Source: Synechococcus sp. MVIR-18-1 (GTDB lineage Bacteria; Cyanobacteriota; Cyanobacteriia; PCC-6307; Cyanobiaceae). Taken from it: a stretch of 64,000 nucleotides of DNA. Shown piece by piece: positions 57,717-64,000 of the stretch (position 1 is the stretch's first letter; every line of letters begins with the position of its first letter). Position numbers and translations under genes: made by a program. A model generated the notes under the pieces. The model was not told where the DNA came from, did not search any database, and saw only the letters and a program-made list of their open reading frames with translations. The DNA is taken from NCBI RefSeq assembly GCF_014279835.1, contig NZ_CP047942.1, positions 372,001 to 436,000 of the forward strand, in the 5' to 3' direction.

Positions 57717-58655
57717 TCAGACGCTAGTGCGACTTTGGGGGATCGAAATGCCGATGCGCTCGAGAGCTTCGATCACTTCATCCGCAGACTTCGAGCCGAA
57801 GTTTTTGATCTCGAGAAGATCTTCGTAACTGAAACCCATCAGGTCAGAAACTGAATTCACCTGTGCGCGCTTAAGACAGTTGTAAGCCCGAACAGAAAGA
57901 TTAAGCTCTTCTAGTGGAATTTGAGCTTCAGCAGAAGGTTCAGGTTCTAACCCTGGCTCTTCCACCATGGTGACGGTGGCTAGAGGCTGGAACAGCTCAA
58001 TGAGCTGATTGGCAGCCTGTGCAATCGCGTCATCAGGGGTCATGGACCCATCGGTGACAACTTCCATGCGGAGTCGTTCGCGAGCCGATCCACCCTCCGC
58101 AACGGCTGTTTCGTCCGTCGTGAAATTCACGCGGTGAACAGGCATAAACACGGCATCGATCTGGAGAAGATCGATTGCACTGGTGTCTTCATTGTGGCGA
58201 TCAACGGGGCGATAACCAACGCCGCGCTCAACATGAACTTCCAGCTCGAGGCTGTGCCCCTCGCTGACAGTGGCAATCTGACGCTCACCATCCACCACTT
58301 GAACTTGTGATGAAAACTGCAGATCCTTGGCTTTAACTGTTGCGGGCCCAGAGACGATCAGACGGCCGATTTCCAGCTCATCTGTACGACTGTTAACAGT
58401 GAGCTGCTTGCAGTTGAGAAGAATGTCAAGCACGTCTTCGCGCACACCAGGAATGGTGGCGTACTCGTGGTTAACACCAGCAATGCGCACTGCGGTGACT
58501 GCTGTGCCCTCGAGGTTGCCCATGAGCATCCTTCGTAGGGAGTTCCCGAGAGTCGTTGCTTGACCACGCTCGAGTGGGCCGATGAGAAAAACACCGGTCT
58601 GCGAGCGATCATCTGTGATCTGATGCTCGATACGGTCGATCTGGTATTGCAACAC
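57717..58655 (-). CDS. rpoA: RNA polymerase alpha subunit
   Basis: Alpha dimerises to start RNA polymerase assembly and contacts activators and upstream promoter DNA. The 312-residue protein has an N-terminal domain with [15 protein letters not shown], a linker near 235, and a C-terminal domain with [16 protein letters not shown] and [12 protein letters not shown]. It sits between rpsK and rplQ. Confidence 0.98.
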   Translation of the reverse strand: MLQYQIDRIEHQITDDRSQTGVFLIGPLERGQATTLGNSLRRMLMGNLEGTAVTAVRIAGVNHEYATIPGVREDVLDILLNCKQLTVNSRTDELEIGRLIVSGPATVKAKDLQFSSQVQVVDGERQIATVSEGHSLELEVHVERGVGYRPVDRHNEDTSAIDLLQIDAVFMPVHRVNFTTDETAVAEGGSARERLRMEVVTDGSMTPDDAIAQAANQLIELFQPLATVTMVEEPGLEPEPSAEAQIPLEELNLSVRAYNCLKRAQVNSVSDLMGFSYEDLLEIKNFGSKSADEVIEALERIGISIPQSRTSV

Positions 58656-58705
58656 GGGCTGAAGCGGAGAGAGTGAGGTGGGCCTGGACTAATTCGCTGA
58701 GATCT

Positions 58706-59098
58706 TCAGACACGACGCCGCTTAGAGCGGCGGCACCCGTTGTGGGGTAGGGGAGTGACGTCGCGGATCAGGGTGATCTCCAGGCCAGCAACTTGGAGGG
58801 CGCGAATAGCTGTTTCCCGTCCTGAACCTGGTCCACGAACAAGAACTTCAATTTGGCGCATGCCTTGCTCGAGAGCGCGGCGAGCTGCTGCTTCTGCAGC
58901 TGTCTGAGCAGCAAAAGGTGTGCCTTTGCGAGCCCCTTTAAACCCACTGGCTCCAGAAGATGACCAGGAGATAACTTCTCCAGTGGTGTCGGTAATCGAC
59001 ACGATCGTGTTGTTAAACGTGCTTTGAATGTGGGCAACGCCGTTGGGGACGTTGCGCTTGGCCTTCTTGGGGCCTGATTTTTTTGCTGGCTTGGCCAT
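58706..59098 (-). CDS. rpsK: 30S ribosomal protein S11
   Basis: S11 forms part of the platform. The 130-residue protein has [18 protein letters not shown], the [15 protein letters not shown] segment and the end [13 protein letters not shown]. Confidence 0.97.
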   Translation of the reverse strand: MAKPAKKSGPKKAKRNVPNGVAHIQSTFNNTIVSITDTTGEVISWSSSGASGFKGARKGTPFAAQTAAEAAARRALEQGMRQIEVLVRGPGSGRETAIRALQVAGLEITLIRDVTPLPHNGCRRSKRRRV

Positions 59099-59164
59099 GG
59101 GCTAGAGCCTGAGGGGGGTAGGGCTGTAATGAATGAAGAGAGAGACCGATTGAATCGGGCAGGC

Positions 59165-59530
59165 TTATTTCTTCTTGCCGGCCACGGTCTTCCTTGCGCC
59201 ACGGCGGGTACGGGCGTTGGTGCGGGTGCGTTGACCGCGCACTGGAAGGCTCATCCGATGACGACGACCACGCAGGCAACCAATGTCCTGCAGGCGCTTA
59301 AGGGCCATGCCCTCTTGTCGCCGCAGATCTCCCTCGATTGTGAAGGAATCAGTGGCGTTGCGCAATTTCTGCACATCGTTGTCCTCTAAATCCTTGACGC
59401 GGATGTCAGGGCTGACTCCGGCCTTGGTGAGGATGGTCTTGGCCCGAGTTGAGCCGATTCCGTAGATGTAAGTAAGTGCGACTTCGATCCGCTTGTCGCG
59501 GGGAATGTCAACACCAGCAATCCTTGCCAC
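59165..59530 (-). CDS. rpsM: 30S ribosomal protein S13
   Basis: S13 bridges the head to the large subunit. The 121-residue protein begins [19 protein letters not shown] and has the conserved [16 protein letters not shown] and [10 protein letters not shown]. Confidence 0.97.
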   Translation of the reverse strand: MARIAGVDIPRDKRIEVALTYIYGIGSTRAKTILTKAGVSPDIRVKDLEDNDVQKLRNATDSFTIEGDLRRQEGMALKRLQDIGCLRGRRHRMSLPVRGQRTRTNARTRRGARKTVAGKKK

Positions 59531-59604
59531 TGAGCAAATAATCGAGGGGGGACAGTTGCCGCCTTTCGGCAGCGAATGATGCGGTCAGAGTGTGGAGCTA
59601 GGGA

Positions 59605-59718
59605 TCATCCCTGGCGCTGCTTGTGCTTAGGGTTTGGGCAAATCACCATCACCCGGCCGTGGCGACGAATCACCCGGCACTTTTCACACATTTTCTTGAC
59701 CGAGGCGCGCACCTTCAT
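59605..59718 (-). CDS. rpmJ: 50S ribosomal protein L36, zinc form
   Basis: L36 is the smallest large-subunit protein. The 37-residue frame ([14 protein letters not shown] at the start, NPKHKQRQG at the end) keeps all zinc ligands: C11, C14, C27 and H32. It lies between adk and rpsM in the same direction. Confidence 0.97.
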   Translation of the reverse strand: MKVRASVKKMCEKCRVIRRHGRVMVICPNPKHKQRQG

Positions 59719-59765
59719 GGGGTGTGGCTCTCCAAAATTCCAAACAGCGAATTTAACACAGCGAC

Positions 59766-60317
59766 CTAGGCAAGAACACCTTCGATGCGATCGGTGATCG
59801 CCTCGATGCTGCCATGGGCTTCCACCGATTGGAGCAAACCGCGTTGTCGGTAATGCTCAATCAGGGGCTCTGTTTTGTCTGCGTAGACCACGAGTCGATT
59901 GCGGATCACGGCTTCGTTGTCGTCGTCACGCCCCCTCGAGAGCAAACGTTCGATGAGAACAGCATCATCCAGGGCAAGGAGCACCACGGCTTCGATGGGT
60001 TGGTTGAGCTCTTGGAGCAGTGGATCGAGCGCTTCTGCCTGTGCAACATTGCGGGGGAATCCATCCAACAGCCATCCTTGGCCATTCAGCGCTCCGAGCT
60101 GAGCTTTCACGATGGCGAGTACGAGTGAGTCGGTTACAAGCTCACCGCGATTCATCACGGTTTCGGCTTGTTTGCCAAGTTCGGTTCCAGCAGAGACTTC
60201 CGCTCGAAGGAGGTCGCCGGTTGAGAGGTGACGCAAGCCATGACGATCACATAAAAGTGCCGCTTGGGTTCCTTTACCAGCGCCGGGAGGGCCTAAAAAA
60301 AGCAGTCGTTGTTTCAT
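59766..60317 (-). CDS. adk: Adenylate kinase
   Basis: Adk balances AMP, ADP and ATP. The 183-residue protein has the P-loop [27 protein letters not shown], and [14 protein letters not shown]. It is short because it lacks the long zinc or LID insert found in some Gram-positive forms. It follows secY, as is usual in the spc cluster. Confidence 0.97.
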   Translation of the reverse strand: MKQRLLFLGPPGAGKGTQAALLCDRHGLRHLSTGDLLRAEVSAGTELGKQAETVMNRGELVTDSLVLAIVKAQLGALNGQGWLLDGFPRNVAQAEALDPLLQELNQPIEAVVLLALDDAVLIERLLSRGRDDDNEAVIRNRLVVYADKTEPLIEHYRQRGLLQSVEAHGSIEAITDRIEGVLA

Positions 60318-60343
60318 GGAAATTGGGTTGACTGGTGGGATGC

Positions 60344-61663
60344 TTATTGGCGAACGAGTCCCTCGTAACGCTGCGAGATCACGTAGGTCTGAACCTGCTT
60401 GGCGGTGTCGATGGCGACACCTACCAGGATCAGAAGTGAGGTGGCTCCAAGCCCTTGGAAGGTTGTCACTCCTGTGGCTCTTTCAACGGCTGAGGGAATA
60501 ATGGCCACAGCGCCGAGGAAAAGTCCGCCAAGAAGAGTCAATCTATTTTTGACTCCTTCTAGATAGGCCGCTGTTGCACTTCCGGGTCTCACTCCTGGGA
60601 TAGCCACCCCGCCTCGTTTGAGGTTGGTGGCGATGTCACTCGGGTTGAGGGAAAGCGACGAATAGAAATAGGCGAATCCCAAAATCAGGGAGAAAAACAC
60701 GATCGCGTATGGCCATGGATTGGCTGCGCTCGGATTTAAGGCACTCGCTGCTCGAATCAGAAGTGGATTATTGGTGACGTTCGCGACTGTGATCGGCAAA
60801 AAGATGAGGGCTGACGCGAAAATAATTGGCATCACTCCACCGGCATTGAGCTTGAGGGGGAGATAACTCTGACGACTAGGGAGGAGCGCTGTACCTCCTA
60901 CCTGGCGCTTGGCGCTGACGATAGGTAAACGTCTTGCACCCTCCTGGACAAAGATGATTCCAACAATTGTGATCAGGAACACCAAGACCAGGACAATGAT
61001 TCCAACGACATCTCCCCGGTCTCCCGTCTGAGCCTTCTCAATCGTTGAACCCAACGCCTTCGGCAGGGTGGCCACGATATTCAGAAAGATCACAAGGGAT
61101 GCTCCTTGTCCGATGCCTCGTTCTGTGATGACTTCACTGAGCCACATCACAATCATCGAGCCAGTGACCAACGCCAGCGCTGTCTGCACGACAAAGACGA
61201 CGTCGCTTAATCCTTCGACGGCGTATTGGCGAAGAATCATCGCAAAAATGACGCTCTGGACCGTTCCCCATCCCAACGCCACGTAGCGGGTGATTTGGGC
61301 AATTTTGCGACGCCCTGCTTCGCCTTCGTTTTTCTGTAAGTCCTCGAGCTGGGGGAGCGAGGCTGTAAGCAATTGAATAATGATCGAGGCGTTGATGAAC
61401 GGCAGGATGCCCAGTGCAAAAACGCCAAGCGTGGAGATTCCGCCGCCAGTAAAGATGTCAAGGAAACCAATGAGTGTTCCGCCCTGCTCAATAAATTGCT
61501 CAAAAGCAACACGATCGATCCCAGGCATGGGGATGTAAATCCCCAAACGGACAAGCATGAGCAGCCCCAACGTTGTGAGAACCCGGCCGCGCAGCTCAGG
61601 GTTCTGCACCAACTGGGTAATCACTTCAGTGGCGCTGGGGTTACGTCCCCGACTGACAAGCAT
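60344..61663 (-). CDS. secY: Preprotein translocase subunit SecY
   Basis: SecY is the pore of the Sec translocon, serving both plasma and thylakoid membranes in cyanobacteria. The 439-residue protein has ten membrane helices, the plug region near 60-70 (GGISTLGVFALGILPFINASI), and the cytosolic loop GIRPGSATAAYLE-like segment as GVRPGSATAAYLEGV. The gap to rplO holds two hairpins. Confidence 0.97.
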   Translation of the reverse strand: MLVSRGRNPSATEVITQLVQNPELRGRVLTTLGLLMLVRLGIYIPMPGIDRVAFEQFIEQGGTLIGFLDIFTGGGISTLGVFALGILPFINASIIIQLLTASLPQLEDLQKNEGEAGRRKIAQITRYVALGWGTVQSVIFAMILRQYAVEGLSDVVFVVQTALALVTGSMIVMWLSEVITERGIGQGASLVIFLNIVATLPKALGSTIEKAQTGDRGDVVGIIVLVLVFLITIVGIIFVQEGARRLPIVSAKRQVGGTALLPSRQSYLPLKLNAGGVMPIIFASALIFLPITVANVTNNPLLIRAASALNPSAANPWPYAIVFFSLILGFAYFYSSLSLNPSDIATNLKRGGVAIPGVRPGSATAAYLEGVKNRLTLLGGLFLGAVAIIPSAVERATGVTTFQGLGATSLLILVGVAIDTAKQVQTYVISQRYEGLVRQ

Positions 61664-61698
61664 GGAGAAGGAAGAAAAGAATGGGGCTGATGCAGCAA

Positions 61699-61760
61699 AG
61701 CCGTCCCCGGATCGGAATCCAGTGGGACGGCTCAGACCTTAGATCTGCACGGAGCAGATC
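61699..61760 (-). other. Two hairpins between rplO and secY
   Basis: AGCCGTCCC/GGGACGGCT (61699-61732) encloses an inner GGAT/ATCC stem, and GATCTGC/GCAGATC (61742-61760) follows. Neither has a T-run. They sit between two genes that must be co-expressed, so a processing or partial attenuation role is likely. Confidence 0.6.
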
Positions 61761-61772
61761 GTATGGGCGAGA

Positions 61773-62225
61773 TCAGTCGAGAACCTCACAGGTCCCACCG
61801 GCAGCTTCAATTTTGGCGCGTGCAGAGGCTGTAAAGGCAGCAGCCTGAACGGTGAGCTTTGCTTTGAGTTCACCGTTGCCAAGAATCTTGAGAGGACTCC
61901 TAGGACTGGTCACAATGCCGTCTTTGACAAGCGAGTCGAGATTGACTGTGCTGCCTGCCTTGATGTCATTCATGGCACTCACATTGAGGACGGTGAATGA
62001 CTTCGGATTGACCAGGGTGAAGTGCTTGAGCTTCGGCACCCGGCGGTAAAGCGGCATCTGACCGCCTTCAAATCCAGGGCGGGTGGGACGACCTGAGCGG
62101 GACTTTTGTCCGCGCATGCCGAAACCACAGCTGGCACCTTGACCAGCTGCAATGCCACGTCCCTTACGCAATTTGCGCCGACGAGCACCTTTATTGGGTT
62201 TAAGAGATTCGAGTCTGAGAGTCAT
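61773..62225 (-). CDS. rplO: 50S ribosomal protein L15
   Basis: L15 is needed late in large-subunit assembly. The 150-residue protein has [28 protein letters not shown] near the start (basic glycine-rich region, quoted only in part as [11 protein letters not shown]) and [17 protein letters not shown]. It lies ten bases after rpsE. Confidence 0.97.
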   Translation of the reverse strand: MTLRLESLKPNKGARRRKLRKGRGIAAGQGASCGFGMRGQKSRSGRPTRPGFEGGQMPLYRRVPKLKHFTLVNPKSFTVLNVSAMNDIKAGSTVNLDSLVKDGIVTSPRSPLKILGNGELKAKLTVQAAAFTASARAKIEAAGGTCEVLD

Positions 62226-62234
62226 GGGAGGAAA

Positions 62235-62894
62235 TCAGGAGTAGATCTGCTCGAGGGAGATCCCCCGTTCCTTGGCTGTCTCCTTGTGAGTGCGGAGCAG
62301 TTGTAGGGCCACCATGGCAGCCCGAGCATTATTGAGAGGAGTTTTACTTCCTAGGCGTTTCGCTAAGACATTTTTAATGCCTGCGAGCTCGAGCACTGTG
62401 CGGATGGATCCACCGGCAATTACACCAGTACCAGGCGCTGCTGGGCGGATGAGAACACTTGCTGCGCCTTCACGACCATTCGACAGAGTCGGGATCGAGT
62501 TGTGGCGAGTCAGAGGCACTTTCACCAGGTGCTTTTTGGCATCGGCCACGCCTTTGCGTACGGCACCGATGACATCGCCGGCCTTGCCGACACCAACGCC
62601 GACCTGACCGCGCTCATTGCCGACAACAACGATGGCGCGAAAGCTCATCTTTTTGCCGCCTTTGACAGTTTTGGAGACCCTTCGGATCTGCACAACGCGC
62701 TCTTGCCATTCGGAATCACGTTCTTGACCGCGGCGACGGTCGCCGCGACCGCCGCGACGGTCACCGCGACCGCCGCCGCCGCCACCGCCGCGGCGCTGCT
62801 CCTGTTGTTGGCCCTGACCTTCAGCTGCTGCCGGAACGTCAGAAGCCGATGGCACGTCGTTGGAGGTGGTCTGGTTGTTGGGTTCGGTCGTCAT
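62235..62894 (-). CDS. rpsE: 30S ribosomal protein S5 with Gly/Arg-rich N-terminal extension
   Basis: S5 helps reading accuracy at the mRNA entry. The core from about residue 61 ([18 protein letters not shown]) to the end is typical. In front is an extension of about 60 residues, acidic and glutamine-rich at first, then RG-rich ([20 protein letters not shown]); the whole is 219 residues against about 167 in E. coli. I start at ATG 62894; a longer frame to 62945 overlaps rplR. Confidence 0.96.
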   Translation of the reverse strand: MTTEPNNQTTSNDVPSASDVPAAAEGQGQQQEQRRGGGGGGGRGDRRGGRGDRRRGQERDSEWQERVVQIRRVSKTVKGGKKMSFRAIVVVGNERGQVGVGVGKAGDVIGAVRKGVADAKKHLVKVPLTRHNSIPTLSNGREGAASVLIRPAAPGTGVIAGGSIRTVLELAGIKNVLAKRLGSKTPLNNARAAMVALQLLRTHKETAKERGISLEQIYS

Positions 62895-62907
62895 AGTGAG
62901 AGCAGGA

Positions 62908-63276
62908 TCAGAACTGAAGGCCCGCTTCCCGGGCGGCATCGGCAAGGGCTTTCACCCGGCCGTGGTACAGGTTGCCGCCTCGGTCGAAGACAACTTGTTG
63001 AATGCCTTTGGCAATGGCACGTTTGGCCACTAAGTCGCCAACGGCAACTGACGCATCACAGCTACTGCCATCAGCTTTGAGGCTGGATCGCAGATCTTTA
63101 TCGAGGGTTGAAGCAGAACACAGAGTGCTCTGAGCTTCGTCGTCGATCAACTGAGCGTAGATGTGACTGTTGGAGCGAAACACGGCCAGTCTGGGACGAT
63201 CGGCAGTGCCACTGAGATGGCGACGCAGACGCCTGTGGCGTTTCTGGGTCTGCTGTTTGCGGGAAAGGATCGACAT
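62908..63276 (-). CDS. rplR: 50S ribosomal protein L18
   Basis: L18 binds 5S rRNA. The 122-residue protein has [28 protein letters not shown] and the ending [17 protein letters not shown], all typical. It lies between rplF and rpsE. Confidence 0.97.
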   Translation of the reverse strand: MSILSRKQQTQKRHRRLRRHLSGTADRPRLAVFRSNSHIYAQLIDDEAQSTLCSASTLDKDLRSSLKADGSSCDASVAVGDLVAKRAIAKGIQQVVFDRGGNLYHGRVKALADAAREAGLQF

Positions 63277-63309
63277 GGTGGGTAAAGCTGAAGGGTGTCT
63301 GGCAGGGAA

Positions 63310-63849
63310 TTACTTCTTGCCCGACTTGCCTGCCTTACGCAGGATGCGTTCGCCCGCATATTTAATCCCTTTGCCTTTGTAGGGCTCGGGAGGACGAATG
63401 GCGCGGATCTTGGCGGCTTCATTGCCAACCAATTCCTTGTCGGTGCCTGAAACGGTGACGTTGGTGTTGTTCTCAACCGTGAAAGTGATGCCTTCAGGGG
63501 GCACCATTTCAACGGGGTGGCTGTAGCCAGCGCTCACCACAAGGGTTTTGCCTTTGACCTGGGCTCTTGAGCCCACGCCAACGATCTCAAGCTTTTTGGA
63601 GTAACCCTCGCTGACTCCGATCACCATGTTGGAGACGAGAGTTCTGCAAAGACCGTGGCGTTCACGGGATGTGCGTTTTGTGCTGGTTGGTGCCACCACG
63701 ATGGAGTTATCCACCTGGCTGACACTTACACCAATAGGAAGGGTGCGCTTGAGCTCACCCTTGGGTCCCTTCACTGTGACGGCGAGACCGTCGAGTGTGA
63801 CATTCACCTTGTCGGGAATGGGGACTGGGTTTTTACCAATACGTGACAT
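63310..63849 (-). CDS. rplF: 50S ribosomal protein L6
   Basis: L6 lies near the factor-binding centre. The 179-residue protein begins [17 protein letters not shown] and has the signature [16 protein letters not shown]. It starts 15 bases after the rpsH stop. Confidence 0.97.
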   Translation of the reverse strand: MSRIGKNPVPIPDKVNVTLDGLAVTVKGPKGELKRTLPIGVSVSQVDNSIVVAPTSTKRTSRERHGLCRTLVSNMVIGVSEGYSKKLEIVGVGSRAQVKGKTLVVSAGYSHPVEMVPPEGITFTVENNTNVTVSGTDKELVGNEAAKIRAIRPPEPYKGKGIKYAGERILRKAGKSGKK

Positions 63850-63864
63850 GGTTCAGGTTCCGGG

Positions 63865-64000
63865 TCAATAGACGTAGCAGAGCACTTCGCCGCCCACGCC
63901 TTGCTTGCGGGCGTCGCGGTCGCTCATCACTCCTTTGGAGGTGGAGATGATGGCTACCCCTAGTCCTCCGAGGACCTTGGGCAGGCCGCGCGTGTTTTTG
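63865..64000 (-). CDS. rpsH: 30S ribosomal protein S8, C-terminal part (cut by window end)
   Basis: Only the last 44 residues are inside the window: [19 protein letters not shown] and then [21 protein letters not shown], which match the S8 C-terminus including the STSKG motif that contacts 16S rRNA. The rest lies beyond base 64000. Confidence 0.96.
   Translation of the reverse strand, partial: KNTRGLPKVLGGLGVAIISTSKGVMSDRDARKQGVGGEVLCYVY

Noticed and set aside
62740-62800. Short CGCCGC/GCGAC repeats that look like a repeat array
   Set aside because: They are the coding sequence of the glycine/arginine-rich S5 extension, without spacer regularity; not a CRISPR or an intergenic repeat.
1-64000. 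CRISPR arrays, insertion sequences, prophage genes, toxin-antitoxin pairs
   Set aside because: No direct repeat-spacer pattern, transposase, integrase or phage structural protein was seen on either strand.

Overview
The window looks like a piece of the chromosome of a marine picocyanobacterium, most likely a marine Synechococcus. The evidence is the full photosystem I genes psaA, psaB, psaI and psaL, a psbA gene for photosystem II protein D1, a one-polypeptide glutamate synthase of the ferredoxin type, a tocopherol-pathway methyltransferase, and a glucosylglycerate (compatible solute) locus typical of marine cyanobacteria. Genes are densely packed with many 1-4 base start/stop overlaps. I see no insertion sequence, prophage, CRISPR array or rRNA gene.

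Layout. 1-6.6 kb is a salt-stress block: the end of a glycine betaine ABC permease and its binding protein, then glucosyl-3-phosphoglycerate synthase facing a phosphorylase-phosphatase pair, then an OsmC protein and a small cupin. 6.7-9.6 kb holds psbA (the Glu130, high-light D1 form) divergent from a radical SAM gene. 9.6-20.7 kb is housekeeping: a CAAX-type membrane protease coupled to clpS, dapL, a long radical SAM/DUF2344 protein, RNase E, RNase HII, DUF1997, prephenate dehydratase, a quinone methyltransferase and a Lon-N-domain protein. 20.7-25.5 kb is the str operon (rpsL-rpsG-fusA-tufA-rpsJ). 25.5-37.1 kb holds an A-type Fe-S carrier-like gene, a phosphodiester glycosidase-like gene, glutamate synthase, a YciI protein, lipA, tRNA-Pro, a CbiG-CobJ fusion and an exported acidic-tailed protein.

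37.1-42.1 kb is psaA-psaB with a hairpin-rich leader that resembles the published psaA RNA motif, and a strong terminator. 42.2-47.6 kb is an accessory stretch (bicupin, membrane desaturase, RND pump) lying between psaAB and psaIL. 47.7-54 kb holds psaL-psaI, a HEAT-like protein, a glycosyltransferase, an NlpC/P60 hydrolase divergent from a beta-lactamase-like protein, tRNA-Ser, alanine racemase and an HNH protein. 53.9-64 kb is prfA followed by the spc/alpha ribosomal cluster read from right to left (rpsH to rpmE) with secY, adk, rpmJ, rpoA and truA, closed by a clear terminator before prfA.

I found no certain new system. The best leads are the divergent make-and-break glucosylglycerate locus, the psbA/radical SAM pair, the structured psaA leader, the clpS-membrane protease coupling, the accessory stretch between the two photosystem I gene groups, and several strong hairpins inside ribosomal operons.
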